Shown here: positions 43,201-50,581 of the stretch, piece by piece
Layout of the letters: every line of letters begins with the position of its first letter
Position numbering within the stretch: the first letter of the stretch is position 1
Origin: Nevskia soli DSM 19509
GTDB taxonomy: Bacteria; Pseudomonadota; Gammaproteobacteria; Nevskiales; Nevskiaceae
NCBI RefSeq assembly: GCF_000711955.1
Contig: NZ_KL543999.1
Span: 117,668 to 181,667 of the forward strand
Direction: 5' to 3'
DNA: 64,000 bases
Made by a program: the position numbers and the translations under genes
Notes under the pieces: model-generated
What the model saw: only the letters and a program-made list of their open reading frames with translations
What the model was told of the DNA's origin: nothing
Databases searched by the model: none

Positions 43201-43320
43201 GCCACCGTCACCGTCGGCGGCATGGTGCTCGGCACCGCCTTCACCTGGTTCCTCATGCCCAGCCTGCTGCGCCTGGGCGAAGCACAACCTTCCATCGCAC
43301 TCAACGAGGTTCCGGCATGA
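40240..43320 (+). CDS. RND efflux permease (AcrB/CusA-like)
   Basis: A 1026-residue inner-membrane pump of the RND superfamily with the usual order: TM1, large periplasmic loop (about 30-335), TM2-6, TM7, second loop (about 560-860), TM8-12. TM4 reads GIVTDAALIVQGN with Asp406 aligned to AcrB Asp408, while the Asp407 equivalent is Thr. In TM10 (GLVVNASILLVD) the Lys940 equivalent is Asn925. The single-Asp DAA pattern resembles metal exporters such as CusA, but TM10 lacks their Glu, so the proton relay is atypical. It is translationally coupled to the downstream adaptor. The substrate is unknown. Confidence 0.93.
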   Translation: MRLTELSQTNPAAIVAGALILLLFGSLALIQLPIQLLPNTTQPRISVVSGWREAAPAEVEQALVEPQENVLNGMSGVTEMRSFIQRGFGIINITFELGTDMTQAMIDVLNRLNRVYPTPPVDSDRPQVIGGNGNFNQDVAASLLLRPLPGNEVTDLARYQKLITEVIKPRLAQVPGVSNVNMQSERPRQVQVDFDPFRAAALGVSVDKITTALSRAQDSSAGFSDVGRRQLTVRFTGREAVPDLGGLILGWSNDRPIYLRDLAETTVDLADQHNFTLRNGEPAYYITLSRTNQSNTVAIIDGVKQALAELNDGPLKADKLYLELSWDASVYVRRAIGFVRDSLIVGVLLAIGGLWYFLRGPRALTVIAATIPLSLAFAVITLHMLGRTLNVISLAGLAFSTGIVTDAALIVQGNIIRYVQAGRGGLKATSEGASEVIPALFASMLTSIAIFLPVLFMKGVEGQLFADLAITMAVAHAGSLLVAATVIPAANRWALARAIPDDQHKHWWSNMAGLAMRMTDTPIQRGAWIGTLVCGSALFCYLLVPKVDYLPVAPTDNLQAPFQVAAGSNIRTIRDELGKTIVARLKPHMQDGKQPEVKYYNLYMDDSGNNQLTVYPKNPGEGAAMQKTLRDEILAGLPDTEAYVSRGSLLSVDGGNGRGISLDLQGSDMPGLLAAAKVAQQEITAALPGTYPQPTPPLSLAEPELQLKPEEWRISRAGLDRYSVSSALRALTGGLYIGEYFDGNERMDMILRGPRWRSPEELSELPLVTPAAGVQTVGDLAELKQTVGPTTLLRLNGRRTVDIFFEPPENMTIADAQKVLREKVEPQVRAVLPAGATLSYNGTASDLKKALKTMTSNFALAIAILFALMSALFRSVRDSFIVLLVLPVAMAGGVAGLRFLGLFHFQALDLLTMIGFIILLGLVVNASILLVDQTRARERAGVPRREAVAQALETRARPIVLSTLTAVLGMLPLMLAPGLGAEIYRGLATVTVGGMVLGTAFTWFLMPSLLRLGEAQPSIALNEVPA

Positions 43321-44474
43321 AGTCCCCCAGGAACATGTCTTTCACCCTCTCCCTCCGGGAGGGGGGCAGGGGTGAGGGACCGCGCTATTGTTTCGGGAAA
43401 TACCTTGATGGGAAGGGTGCCGGTGCATTGCTGGGATTGACGGCAGGTCTCGTCATCTCCTTATTGGCAAGTCAGAGCGCCCTGGCCGTGGCGCAAACGC
43501 CTTCGGCCTCGGTGCGCGTGGTGCCGGCGGAGTTGCGTCAACTTTCGCCGAGCATCTCGGTGTCGGGCCAGGTGCAGAGCCACAGCACCGCCAGCCTCTC
43601 CGCCTCGGTGGAAGGCAATCTCGCCTGGATCGCGGACGTCGGCACCGTGGTCAAGGAAGGGCAGGTGGTGGCGCGCCTGGATACCGCGCAACTCTCCCTG
43701 CAGCGGGCCGAGCTGAAAGCGCGTGTCACTCGCGCCGAGATCGCGCTGAAACAGGCGCAGCACGAGTTCGAACGCCTCTCCGCCGCCGGCGACGCCATCA
43801 CCCGCGAACAACTCGACTTGCAGGAAAACACGCGCGACCTCGCGCGCAGCGATCTCGAAATCGCCAAGGCCACCCAGCACGAACTGGAGGAGCGCCTGTC
43901 TCGCATGGAATTCCGCGCCCCGTTCAGCGGCGTGGTGGTGGAGCGGGTCAAGCGCGCCGGCGAGTACGCCGCGGTGGGCGACGTGGTGGCGCGCCTCGGC
44001 GGTAACGGCGGCATGGAGATCCACCTGTTCCTGCCGCTACGCCATGTGCGCGCTATCCGTCCCGGCAGCGTGGTGACGGTGCATGTCGACGGCGCCACCA
44101 CCAGCGCGCCGGTCAAGGCCATCGTGCCGGTGGGTGACGCCCTCTCGCAAAGCTTCGAAGTGGTGCTGGACGCGCAACATATCGTGCCGCTGCCGGCAGT
44201 AGGCGCGCTGGTTCACGCCGAACTGCCGTTGGGCACACCGCAGCAACTGCTGGCGGTACCGCGCGACGCCCTGATCATCCGTGCCGAAGGCATGACCGTA
44301 TTCCGCATCCGCAACGAAAAAGCCGAACGCGTCGCGGTCAAGCCCGGCATCGCCGACGGCGACTGGATCGCCGTGGATGGCCTGCTCACCCCTGGCGACA
44401 GCGTGGTGATCCGCGGCGGCGAATCCCTGCACGACCAGGACAAGGTCCAGATCGTCGCCGCGCCTCCGATCTGA
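43317..44474 (+). CDS. RND efflux periplasmic adaptor
   Basis: A 385-residue membrane-fusion protein with a lipoyl-like hairpin (SLSASVEGNLAWIADVGTVV, then EGQVVARLDTAQLSLQRAEL and a long coiled-coil through EEAQH-type repeats), a beta-barrel domain (FRAPFSGVVVERVKRAGEYA) and a C-terminal domain. The ATG overlaps the permease stop (ATGA). The first about 35 residues (SFTLSLREGGRGEG) are a translated intergenic repeat and not a usual N-terminus. The true signal or anchor begins about residue 39 (LLGLTAGLVISLLASQSALA), so the start may be a later TTG. With the permease and an outer-membrane channel from elsewhere it should form a tripartite pump; no channel gene is in the window. Confidence 0.9.
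   Translation: MKSPRNMSFTLSLREGGRGEGPRYCFGKYLDGKGAGALLGLTAGLVISLLASQSALAVAQTPSASVRVVPAELRQLSPSISVSGQVQSHSTASLSASVEGNLAWIADVGTVVKEGQVVARLDTAQLSLQRAELKARVTRAEIALKQAQHEFERLSAAGDAITREQLDLQENTRDLARSDLEIAKATQHELEERLSRMEFRAPFSGVVVERVKRAGEYAAVGDVVARLGGNGGMEIHLFLPLRHVRAIRPGSVVTVHVDGATTSAPVKAIVPVGDALSQSFEVVLDAQHIVPLPAVGALVHAELPLGTPQQLLAVPRDALIIRAEGMTVFRIRNEKAERVAVKPGIADGDWIAVDGLLTPGDSVVIRGGESLHDQDKVQIVAAPPI
43341..43380. repeat. Dispersed repeat CCCTCTCCCTCCGGGAGG inside the adaptor gene start
   Basis: The sequence CACCCTCTCCCTCCGGGAGG and GGGGCAGGGGTGAGGGA is the widespread 'CCCTCTCCC-GGGAGAGGG' intergenic repeat, here read in frame as part of the adaptor's N-terminus. Confidence 0.6.
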
Positions 44475-44501
44475 TTCCCCAATAACCGGTCCGCGCGCGT
44501 C

Positions 44502-45287
44502 TTACCGCTGCGGTCCCGCCACCGGCGCCATCTGGTTGTGCGCCGGATTGTGCTGCGCCTGGGAAACCGGAGGCGGCTGCTGCGGATGCGGCAAGGGGTA
44601 GTTCGGGCCGATCTGATGCTGCCCTTGCGCGTTGTTGTGCCCGGACTGTTCGTTGCGGTGATACCCGTAACCGTTGCCGTAGCCACTGCCCGGGCGATAA
44701 CGCCCGTAGTTCTGCTCGAGGATGATCACCTGGGGCGCTGGCGCGGCAACTTCCGGCTGGACTTCCGCGGTGGTATCCGCAGGCGCCTGCGCCGGCTGTT
44801 GCGGCGCCGCCTGGCCATAGGCGGGCAGGGTGCCGGTATCCCAGTTCCGCGCATGGGCGAACTGCGCGTAGCGGTTGCAGGCCGTGGCCTGCAATTCCGG
44901 GTACTCGCCGTTCTGGTTGTTGTTCGCCGCCTCGTAGCAGTTCTTCTGCAGGGCGTAGTAGGTTGCCTGATCCCGCGCGAACGCCGCCTGCTCCGCCGCC
45001 GCCTGTTCTTCCGCGCGCCGCGCGGCCAGGTTCAGTTCCTCCGCCGACGGCTGCGGCGAATTCATGGCCTGCTGAGCGTCCGGTGATGTCGCCTGGTCCG
45101 CGTCCGTGGGCGGTGCTTCGGTTGCATCGACGGGCGGAGGGATTGCGGGCGCCGCGGCGGCGACCTGTGGTGCGGCAGGTTTCGGTCGCATCAGGCGTTG
45201 CACGCCGAAGGTGGCACCCGCGACCAGCGCCACGCCGGACACGGCATAAGCAACGTAGTCGATACCCTTTTTCACGCCGGGACTCAC
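44502..45287 (-). CDS. Membrane-anchored Pro/Gln-rich protein of unknown function
   Basis: A 261-residue protein with one N-terminal membrane anchor (VAYAVSGVALVAGATFGVQR) and a long low-complexity periplasmic part: Ala/Pro-rich linker, a helical region rich in Ala and Glu (AEELNLAARRAEEQAAAEQA), a Cys pair (CYEAANNNQNGEY and TACNRYAQF), then a Gly/Tyr/Asn/Gln/Pro-rich tail. The start is GTG at 45287, because GGAG lies 7 bases upstream; an ATG at 45317 has no ribosome site. It converges on the adaptor gene. No family recognised. Confidence 0.7.
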   Translation of the reverse strand: MSPGVKKGIDYVAYAVSGVALVAGATFGVQRLMRPKPAAPQVAAAAPAIPPPVDATEAPPTDADQATSPDAQQAMNSPQPSAEELNLAARRAEEQAAAEQAAFARDQATYYALQKNCYEAANNNQNGEYPELQATACNRYAQFAHARNWDTGTLPAYGQAAPQQPAQAPADTTAEVQPEVAAPAPQVIILEQNYGRYRPGSGYGNGYGYHRNEQSGHNNAQGQHQIGPNYPLPHPQQPPPVSQAQHNPAHNQMAPVAGPQR

Positions 45288-45535
45288 CAGCAGCTCCAGG
45301 CGGCCTGCCGCCGCCATGCAATTCGGCACACGCCTCCAAACATGATGCGGGCGCAAACCGTGCAGGGCAAGCGCCGCGGCGACTCATGGCTGGAAGGGAA
45401 CCTGGTGGCCGCGGCGGAGGAATTCGGAGAAGATCACCGGGGACGCTGTACGCATCCCGAACCTCCGCGGCGGCCGAGGTAAAGACCGGCTATACGGGGT
45501 GGGGTTCCGCCGGCCGAAGAAACTTTACCCGCTTA

Positions 45536-45585
45536 TTTGAATAGTCCGATCAGGGATGATCGGTGCTTGGACAGGGATGTCTATG
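45536..45585. repeat. Dispersed hairpin repeat (GATCAGGGATGATC/GGACAGGGATGTC)
   Basis: The sequence TTTGAATAGTCCGATCAGGG, ATGATCGGTGCTTGGACAGG and GATGTCTATG is a pair of short hairpins. A closely related and doubled copy lies at 49720-49810. It follows the merR stop and may shape the mRNA end. Confidence 0.65.
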
Positions 45586-45589
45586 CTAT

Positions 45590-46012
45590 CTATACAGGCC
45601 AGCGTTGCAGCAGGTTTTCCAGCTCGGAGCGGATGTCGTGCAGTTCCTTCTGCTTGCGCGAGGAGGAAACCGGCGGCGCGGCAACCACGATATCGTTGCT
45701 GACCGGCATCGGCTGGATCGCCTTCAGGCGCTCGGCCTTGGGCTGGTCCTTGAGGCGCTGGCGGGCGCCACCGATGGTGAAGCCCTGCTCGTAGAGCAGG
45801 CTGCGGATATGGCGCACCATCAGCACGTCGTCGAGCTGGTAGTAGCGGCGGTTGCCGCGGCGCTTGATCGGCTTGAGCTGCGGAAACTCCTGCTCCCAGT
45901 AGCGCAGCACATGCGGCTTCACCGCGCACAGGTCGCTGACCTCGCCGATGGCGAAGTAGCGTTTGCGCGGAATCTCCGGCAGGGGTGCCAGCAGTTCAGC
46001 CGCTATTTTCAT
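45590..46012 (-). CDS. MerR-family regulator next to ihfA
   Basis: A 140-residue protein with the MerR winged helix (KRYFAIGEVSDLCAVKPHVL, YWEQEFPQLKPIKRRGNRRY, Y-Q-L-D-D). The tail (PVSSSRKQKELHDIRSELEN) is short and coiled-coil-like, without the metal-binding cysteines of CueR or ZntR, so it should not be read as a metal sensor. It starts at ATG 46012, inside the 3' end of ihfA (17-bp overlap); a GTG at 46018 is possible. A MerR-like gene after ihfA is a conserved gammaproteobacterial arrangement. Its ligand is unknown. Confidence 0.9.
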   Translation of the reverse strand: MKIAAELLAPLPEIPRKRYFAIGEVSDLCAVKPHVLRYWEQEFPQLKPIKRRGNRRYYQLDDVLMVRHIRSLLYEQGFTIGGARQRLKDQPKAERLKAIQPMPVSNDIVVAAPPVSSSRKQKELHDIRSELENLLQRWPV

Positions 46013-46292
46013 CAACACTCACTCGCAGGCGCAGCTTCTGGCCCGGACGGAAGGTGACGACGCGCCGCGCCGAGATCGGAATTTCCTCTCCGGTCTTGGG
46101 ATTGCGGCCCGGACGGCGGTTCTTGTCCCGCAGCTCGAAGTTGCCGAAACCGGAGAGCTTGACCGGCTCGCCGCTTTCCAGCCGCCCACGAATCTCCTCA
46201 AAGAAGAGATCCACGAACTCTTTGGCTTCGCGTTTATTAAGACCCAGTTCATCGAACAGGGCTTCAGCCAGTTCTGCTTTGGTCAGCGCCAC
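45996..46292 (-). CDS. ihfA: Integration host factor subunit alpha
   Basis: A 98-residue DNA-bending protein matching IHF-alpha: MALTKAELAEALFDELGLNK, GRNPKTGEEIPISARRVVTF and PGQKLRLRV are all present. It forms a heterodimer with IHF-beta and bends DNA at recombination, replication and sigma54 promoters. It lies downstream of pheT (14 bp gap) in the usual pheS-pheT-ihfA order and overlaps the MerR gene. Confidence 0.98.
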   Translation of the reverse strand: MALTKAELAEALFDELGLNKREAKEFVDLFFEEIRGRLESGEPVKLSGFGNFELRDKNRRPGRNPKTGEEIPISARRVVTFRPGQKLRLRVSVDENSG

Positions 46293-46306
46293 GCTCTCGA
46301 CCTCAA

Positions 46307-48679
46307 CTATCCTCGGACAGAGGCCCCCAGTTGGGCGGACACGCTTGCGGTTACTTCCCCAACCGCAGCGTCTATTTCCTCAACGTTAAGGGTGCGTGAA
46401 TAGTCTTGAAAAATCAAGCCTAAGGCCATGCTTTTAAACCCTTCCTCTAAACCCGGACCGTGATACATGTCAAATATGTGTACGGATTTGAGCAGCGGAC
46501 CGCCCGCGGCACGGGTCACCGCGACCAGTTGCTGCGCGGTAACGTCCTCTTTCAGTACCAGCGCGAGGTCGCGCCGCGATGAGGGGAACTCGGATACCGG
46601 GCCGGGCTTCGGCAACTGTGCCGCGCACATCGCCTCGGCGTCCACTTCGAACAGCAGCAGCGCATCGCCGACATCCAGCGTCTGGGCCAGGCGCGGATGC
46701 AGGGCGCCGAGCCAGCCCACCGGCTGCCCGTCACGCAGGATGCGCGCGCAGCGTCCGGGATGGAGCGCCGCATGCTCGCTGCGCTCGAAGCTGAAATCCG
46801 CGGCCGAACTGCCCAGCAGGGCCACCAGGTCGGCCTTGACGTCGAAAAAATCGGCTGCGCGTTCGGGCTTGCTGCCCCATTGCTCGGGCAGCGCGCTGCC
46901 CGCCACCAGTCCGGCCAGCTTCTGCGTCTCGCGGGTGCCGCTGCCGTCCGGGAAGTAGGCGGCGCCGCATTCGAACAGGCGCGCGCGCTTCTGCTGGCGC
47001 TGGCGGTTGTAGAGCCAGACCGGCAGCAGGCCGCTCCACAGCGTGGTGCGCATCACCGCCATGGTCTCGGCGATCGGGTTGTCCAGCGCCACGGACGGTG
47101 CGCCGGGGTTGAGCTGCGCCTGCAGCTTCGGATCGACGAAGCTGTAGGTCACCACTTCCTGGTAGCCTCGCGCCACCAGGCTGTCCTTCAGGACGTCCAA
47201 GGGCCGTTGCGTCTCCGGCGTGGAGAACGGTACCAGCGAGGCGGCGTAGGCGCGCGCCGGGATGCGCTCGTAACCGTAGAGGCGGCCGACTTCCTCCACC
47301 AGGTCCGCCTCGATGCGCAGGTCATAGCGGTGGGTCGGCACGCGCGCGCGCCATGCGCCCGCGTCCTCGGCCTGGGTCTCGATGCCGAGCCGACCGAGCA
47401 GTACCGGCACTTCGCGCACCGGCACCGGGCAGCCGAGCAGGCGCTCCACCCGGCTGTGGCGCAAGCGGATGGTGGTGGCGTACTGCGGCGCGCGCCCGAC
47501 CTCGACGATGGGACCGGCTTCGCCGCCGCAGATCTGTTCCACCAGCTGGGTGGCGCGCTCCAGCGCACGCCGCTGCAGCGCCGGATCGACGCCACGCTCG
47601 AAGCGGTAGCGCGAGTCCGACAGCAGCTTGTGGCGCCGGCCGCTGGTGGCGACGCTGACCGGATCGAAGCAGGCGGCTTCGAGGAAGATCTGGGTAGTGG
47701 TTTCGCTGACGCCGGAAGCGGCGCCGCCCATCACGCCGGCCAGCACCAGCGGGCCATTGTCGTCGGTGATCAGCAAATCGGCCGGCACCAGTTCGATGGT
47801 CTGCTCGTTGAGCAGCGCCAGCTTCTCGCCGGTACGGGCGCGGCGCACCCGTACCGGGCCCGCGAGCCGCGCGCAGTCGAAGCCGTGCATCGGCTGCCCC
47901 AGTTCCAGCAGTACATAGTTGGTGATGTCCACCACCGGGTGGATGGCGCGGATGCCCGAGCGGCGCAGCCGTTCGCGCATCCAGTCCGGAGTGCGCGCCT
48001 TGGGATTGAGCTTGGTGACGACGCGGCCGACGTAATGCGGGCAACCCACGGCGTCCTCGACGATGACGTCCTTGCTCGGCAGGGCGCTGACCACCGCCGG
48101 GCGGATGGTCGGTGCCTTGGCCGGCAAGCTGTACAGGGCGGCTACTTCGCGCGCCAGGCCGGCGATGCTGAGGCAGTCGCCGCGGTTCGGCGTCAGCTCC
48201 AGGTTGAGCAGGTTGTCGCTCAGCGCCAGGTGCTTTTCGATCGGCGTGCCGGGCCGGGCATCGCTGTCGAACTCGAGCAGGCCTTCGGACTTCTCGGCGA
48301 GGCCCAGCTCGGAGGCGGAGCAGAGCATGCCCGCGGATTCGACGCCGCGCAGTACCGCGGCTCCGATCTCCTTGCCGCCGGGCAGACGCGAGCCGGGAAG
48401 GGCGGCGGGCACCAGGATGCCGGCGCGCGCGTTGGCCGCGCCGCAGACGATCTTGAGGATTTCGCCGGTGCCGGCATCGACGTCGCAGACGCGCAGGCGA
48501 TCCGCCTGCGGATGCGGCTCGGCCTTGAGGATGCGGCCCACCACCACGCCGCTCGGCATGTCGGGCGTCAGCGGCTCGGCTTCGCACTCGAGGCCGGCAA
48601 GATTGAGTTTCTCGGCCAGGGCGGTCGCGCTCACCGGCGGATTGACCCACTCGCGCAACCAGTTTTCGGAAATTTTCAT
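46307..48679 (-). CDS. pheT: Phenylalanyl-tRNA synthetase beta subunit
   Basis: A 790-residue subunit matching the family's usual length. The N-terminus MKISENWLREWVNPPVSATA is followed by the tRNA-binding EMAP-like domain (EPHPQADRLRVCDVDAGTGE), the B3/B4 editing domain, the catalytic-like core without class II motifs and a C-terminal anticodon-binding domain (SEFPSSRRDLALVLKEDVTA). With PheS it forms the alpha2beta2 enzyme charging tRNA-Phe. It is 27 bp downstream of pheS. Confidence 0.98.
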   Translation of the reverse strand: MKISENWLREWVNPPVSATALAEKLNLAGLECEAEPLTPDMPSGVVVGRILKAEPHPQADRLRVCDVDAGTGEILKIVCGAANARAGILVPAALPGSRLPGGKEIGAAVLRGVESAGMLCSASELGLAEKSEGLLEFDSDARPGTPIEKHLALSDNLLNLELTPNRGDCLSIAGLAREVAALYSLPAKAPTIRPAVVSALPSKDVIVEDAVGCPHYVGRVVTKLNPKARTPDWMRERLRRSGIRAIHPVVDITNYVLLELGQPMHGFDCARLAGPVRVRRARTGEKLALLNEQTIELVPADLLITDDNGPLVLAGVMGGAASGVSETTTQIFLEAACFDPVSVATSGRRHKLLSDSRYRFERGVDPALQRRALERATQLVEQICGGEAGPIVEVGRAPQYATTIRLRHSRVERLLGCPVPVREVPVLLGRLGIETQAEDAGAWRARVPTHRYDLRIEADLVEEVGRLYGYERIPARAYAASLVPFSTPETQRPLDVLKDSLVARGYQEVVTYSFVDPKLQAQLNPGAPSVALDNPIAETMAVMRTTLWSGLLPVWLYNRQRQQKRARLFECGAAYFPDGSGTRETQKLAGLVAGSALPEQWGSKPERAADFFDVKADLVALLGSSAADFSFERSEHAALHPGRCARILRDGQPVGWLGALHPRLAQTLDVGDALLLFEVDAEAMCAAQLPKPGPVSEFPSSRRDLALVLKEDVTAQQLVAVTRAAGGPLLKSVHIFDMYHGPGLEEGFKSMALGLIFQDYSRTLNVEEIDAAVGEVTASVSAQLGASVRG

Positions 48680-48706
48680 GGCTTACGTTGCTTGCGGTTC
48701 GGGGGC

Positions 48707-49693
48707 TTAACGGAACTGTTCGAGGAAGCGCAGATCGTTGTTGAAGAACAGGCGCAGGTCGTCGACGCCGTAGCGCAGCATGGCCAGGCGCTCCACGCCC
48801 ATGCCGAAGGCATAGCCGGTATAGCGCTCCGGATCGATGCCGACGGCGCTCAGCACGTTCGGATGCACCACGCCGCAGCCCAGCAGTTCCAGCCAGCGAT
48901 CGCCCCAGCGCATGTGCACATCGGCGCCCGGCTCGACGAAGGGGAAATAGGACGGACGGAACAGCACTTCCGCATCGCGCTCGAAGAACAGCGAGAGGAA
49001 GCGCATCAGGTCGTGCTTGAGGTCGGCCAGGCCGACGTTCTCCGCTACGTACAGCCCTTCCACCTGGTGGAACATGGGGCTATGGGTGCGATCGAAGTCG
49101 ACGCGGTAGACGCGGCCGGGGCAGATGATGCGGATCGGCGGTTTGCGCTGCTTCATGGTGCGGATCTGCACCGGGCTGGTATGGGTACGCAGCAGGCGCG
49201 AACCGTCCAGTGCATAGAAGGTGTCCTGCATCGCGCGCGCCGGGTGCGACTCGGGAATGTTGAGGGCCTGGAAGTTGTGCCAGTCGTCCTCGATCTCCGG
49301 GCCCTGCACGCTCTCGAAACCCATCGAGTTGAAGATGCGCTCGATGCGGCGGATGGTGCGCGTCACCGGGTGCAGGGCGCCGACGTCTTCGCCGCGGCCG
49401 GGCAGGGTGACGTCGATGGTTTCCGAAGCCAGCTTGCGCGCCAGCTCCGCGTCGCCCAGCTGCTGCGCCTTCCGCTCCAGGGCCGCCGACAGGGTTTCCT
49501 TGACGCGGTTGACCTGCTCGCCGAAGGCCTTGCGCTGCTCCGGCGCCATGCCGCCGAGCTGCTTCAGCAGCTCGGTGACGCGGCCCTTCTTGCCGAGCAG
49601 ATCGACGCGCATCTGCTCCAGCACGCGCGGATCGGTGGCGCCCTCGATTTCGGCGGCGGCCTTGCTGCTCAGTTCTTCAAGATCGTTTGACAT
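48707..49693 (-). CDS. pheS: Phenylalanyl-tRNA synthetase alpha subunit
   Basis: A 328-residue class II aminoacyl-tRNA synthetase subunit, the same length as the E. coli enzyme. The N-terminal coiled coil (about 1-90), class II motif 2 (FRPSYFPFVEPGADVHMRWG region) and motif 3 (GYAFGMGVERLAMLRYGVDD) are present. The start at 49693 is taken from conservation (MSNDLEEL); upstream reading frame is repeat DNA. The gene has no strong ribosome site. It follows rplT after a terminator, so it may have its own promoter in the repeat-rich gap. Confidence 0.97.
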   Translation of the reverse strand: MSNDLEELSSKAAAEIEGATDPRVLEQMRVDLLGKKGRVTELLKQLGGMAPEQRKAFGEQVNRVKETLSAALERKAQQLGDAELARKLASETIDVTLPGRGEDVGALHPVTRTIRRIERIFNSMGFESVQGPEIEDDWHNFQALNIPESHPARAMQDTFYALDGSRLLRTHTSPVQIRTMKQRKPPIRIICPGRVYRVDFDRTHSPMFHQVEGLYVAENVGLADLKHDLMRFLSLFFERDAEVLFRPSYFPFVEPGADVHMRWGDRWLELLGCGVVHPNVLSAVGIDPERYTGYAFGMGVERLAMLRYGVDDLRLFFNNDLRFLEQFR

Positions 49694-49719
49694 AAGTGAA
49701 CTGGAGGCTTCTTTGCTTG

Positions 49720-49810
49720 TTTGAACAGTCCGGTCACGGATGACCGGTTCTTGGACGGGATGTCCATTATCTCCGGTCATGGATGACCAATTGTTGGACG
49801 GGAGTCCATG
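49720..49810. repeat. Tandem hairpin repeats upstream of pheS
   Basis: Two units share GGTCA-GGATGACC and GGACGGG-GTCC palindromes (CCGGTCACGGATGACCGG, TTGGACGGGATGTCCAT, then CCGGTCATGGATGACCA and TTGGACGGGAGTCCATG). A single related copy is at 45536. They sit where a tRNA-Phe leader or attenuator would be in other bacteria. Confidence 0.7.
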
Positions 49811-49824
49811 AATTCGCGAAACCA

Positions 49825-49861
49825 ATAAAAAAGGGGAGTGGCGCTAGCGCCGCTCCCCCTT
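49825..49861 (-). terminator. Rho-independent terminator of the infC-rpmI-rplT operon
   Basis: On the minus strand a stem GGGGGAGCGGCGC/GCGCCACTCCCC is followed by TTTTTT, ending transcription after rplT and before pheS. Confidence 0.85.
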
Positions 49862-49891
49862 GCTCAAGGGTACTGCTGGTCCGGACGCGGA

Positions 49892-50251
49892 TCAGGCGGC
49901 GAGCTGGGCCTTGGCCTGGGCCACCAGCTGCGCGAACGCGGGCTTGTCATGGATCGCGATGTCGGACAGCACCTTGCGATCAAGCTCGACGCCGGCGCGA
50001 GCCAGGCCGTGCATAAATCGGCTGTAGGACAGACCGTTCTCGTTGGCGCCGGCATTGATGCGCTGGATCCAGAGCGCGCGGAATTCGCGCTTCTTGACGC
50101 GGCGATCGCGGAAGGCGTACTGGCCCGACTTGATGACCTGCTGCTTGGCGGCGCGGAAGACGCGTGAGCGGCCGCCGTAATAGCCCTTGGCTTTCTTCAG
50201 CAACTTCTTGTGGCGGGCGCGTGCTGTAACGCCTCTCTTGACTCGTGCCAT
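49892..50251 (-). CDS. rplT: Ribosomal protein L20
   Basis: A 119-residue basic protein with the L20 hallmarks MARVKRGVTARARHKKLLKK and a C-terminal domain ending AQAKAQLAA. It binds 23S rRNA during early assembly. It follows rpmI with a 77-bp gap. In many bacteria L20 represses this operon by binding its mRNA. Confidence 0.98.
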   Translation of the reverse strand: MARVKRGVTARARHKKLLKKAKGYYGGRSRVFRAAKQQVIKSGQYAFRDRRVKKREFRALWIQRINAGANENGLSYSRFMHGLARAGVELDRKVLSDIAIHDKPAFAQLVAQAKAQLAA

Positions 50252-50328
50252 TTCTCAAATACCTCTTGGTTGATAAGTTCGCTGTTGCGAATCTTTTGGT
50301 GGGAAAGCTGCTGTGCGCCTTGAATTAC

Positions 50329-50526
50329 TCAGGCGTACGGCAGCAACTGCCGGACTTCTTTATTGTCCGATCCATGCACCATCTGAGGCCCACGCAGATC
50401 GCGGATGCGCTTTGCGGACTTCTTGGTCAGGATGTGGCGCTTGTGCGAGCTGCTGCGCTTGAACCCGCCCTTGCCGGTGCGGGCGAAGCGCTTGGCGGCG
50501 CCACGGTTGGTCTTCATCTTCGGCAT
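50329..50526 (-). CDS. rpmI: Ribosomal protein L35
   Basis: A 65-residue L35: MPKMKTNRGAAKRFARTGKG, and KRHILTKKSAKRIRDLRGPQ. It is highly basic and lies between infC and rplT in the standard order. Confidence 0.97.
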   Translation of the reverse strand: MPKMKTNRGAAKRFARTGKGGFKRSSSHKRHILTKKSAKRIRDLRGPQMVHGSDNKEVRQLLPYA

Positions 50527-50581
50527 CGTTGTAACTCCAGGTAAAACTCGTTTTGCAGCTTTGGTTGTGCAGCGTTACGTC

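Noticed and set aside
40150..43287. A 1045-codon open frame on the minus strand opposite the RND permease
   Set aside because: It is a GC-driven antisense shadow with Gly/His/Gln-rich low-complexity sequence; the plus strand encodes a clear RND permease.
45590..46012. Metal sensor for the P-type ATPase
   Set aside because: This MerR protein lacks metal-binding cysteines and is the conserved ihfA neighbour; it is 12 kb from the pump.
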